A stretch of 64,000 nucleotides of DNA from WHTK01 sp963711035 (GTDB lineage Bacteria; Chloroflexota; Dehalococcoidia; DSTF01; WHTK01). The translations under genes and the position numbers were made by a program. The notes under the pieces are model-generated. The model was not told the origin of the DNA and ran no database searches. It was given only the letters and a program-made list of their open reading frames with translations. The stretch lies in the NCBI GenBank assembly GCA_963711035.1, contig CAVQCN010000003.1, forward strand, positions 434,001-498,000, written 5' to 3'. Positions within the stretch are counted from its first letter, which is position 1. Every line of letters begins with the position of its first letter. This document shows positions 63,835-64,000 of the stretch, piece by piece.

Positions 63835-64000
63835 TGGCAGTCGTAGGCAAGACGGGTGACCTGGCGCCGGGCCAGATTTCGAGCTTCGAGGTGAACGGCG
63901 AGCAGGTTGCCGTCGCTAATGTTGGCGGGCAGTTCTACGCCTTTGGCGACACGTGCACGCACCGCGGCTGCAGCCTCGCCGACGGCGAGCTCAACGGCAA
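63835..64000 (+). CDS. Rieske [2Fe-2S] ferredoxin (partial at window end)
   Basis: The first 55 codons are present. LAPGQISSFEVNGEQVAVAN, then QFYAFGDTCTHRGCSLADGE show the Cys-x-His motif (CTH-R-G-C) that binds one end of the cluster; the second C-x-x-H pair lies beyond the window. GAAGGA is 7 bases before ATG 63835. It is divergent from the CDGSH gene. It would carry electrons to an oxygenase or act as a small ferredoxin. Confidence 0.85.

Overview
The window is GC-rich and almost fully coding. Its gene content suggests a free-living, aerobic, lipid- and acyl-CoA-oxidising bacterium, probably a terrestrial Chloroflexota (Dehalococcoidia-like). That placement is inferred from the mix of CaiB-type CoA transferases, stand-alone DUF35 and thiolase pairs, threonine/proline-rich lipoproteins and an ImuB-DUF6504-DnaE2 cassette; no rRNA or marker gene is present to prove it. 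A bifunctional penicillin-binding protein indicates a peptidoglycan wall.

Layout. 1-5.3 kb: end of an unknown gene, a frameshifted zinc alcohol dehydrogenase, then a wall operon (small membrane protein, bifunctional PBP with a C-terminal extension, small protein with a duplicated Cys motif). 5.5-13.6 kb: enoyl-CoA hydratase, then a divergent pair of CoA-metabolism operons driven by two good sigma-70-type promoters (leftward ACAD-CaiB-CaiB-small protein; rightward thiolase-like, DUF35 and a single-domain response regulator), and a methyltransferase with a His-rich start. 13.7-18.9 kb: an intact tRNA-Gly(TCC), an error-prone replication cassette (ImuB-like, DUF6504-like, DnaE2-like), and a 48-bp copy of the tRNA 3' end, the layout of a tRNA-targeted integrated element without an integrase. 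19-22.7 kb: fatty acid desaturase, then an ECF41-like sigma factor divergent from a YCII-type protein; both promoters fit the ECF41 consensus. 22.9-31.8 kb, leftward: amidohydrolase, ASST-like protein, metallo-beta-lactamase-fold hydrolase, an ABC export pair, and a P-type proton ATPase. 31.9-40.9 kb: TetR regulator with a perfect palindromic operator, a leftward redox operon (small membrane protein, ferric-reductase-like haem protein, ApbE, DUF2231, NnrS) divergent from a two-component system, a phosphoesterase and a dienelactone hydrolase. 41-45.8 kb: small and extracytoplasmic proteins (DinB-fold, LysM lipoprotein, LUD, beta-lactamase-like lipoprotein, LLM oxidoreductase). 45.9-57.1 kb: thiolase, two ACADs, MmsA, two tandem CaiB genes and an enoyl-CoA hydratase. 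57.2-64 kb: ABC exporter, DHA2-type MFS, an orphan molybdopterin hydroxylase large subunit, a CDGSH protein and the start of a Rieske ferredoxin.

How it fits together. The dominant theme is activation, transfer and beta-oxidation of acyl-CoA substrates (four CaiB genes, three ACADs, two hydratases, two thiolases, MmsA). Smaller modules serve SOS mutagenesis, ECF stress control and membrane redox.

Caution. Seven otherwise intact genes carry a single-base frameshift and two small genes seem to start at ACG. This points to indels or base errors in the assembly at least as strongly as to real pseudogenes, and coordinates of those genes are given for the reconstructed full length.
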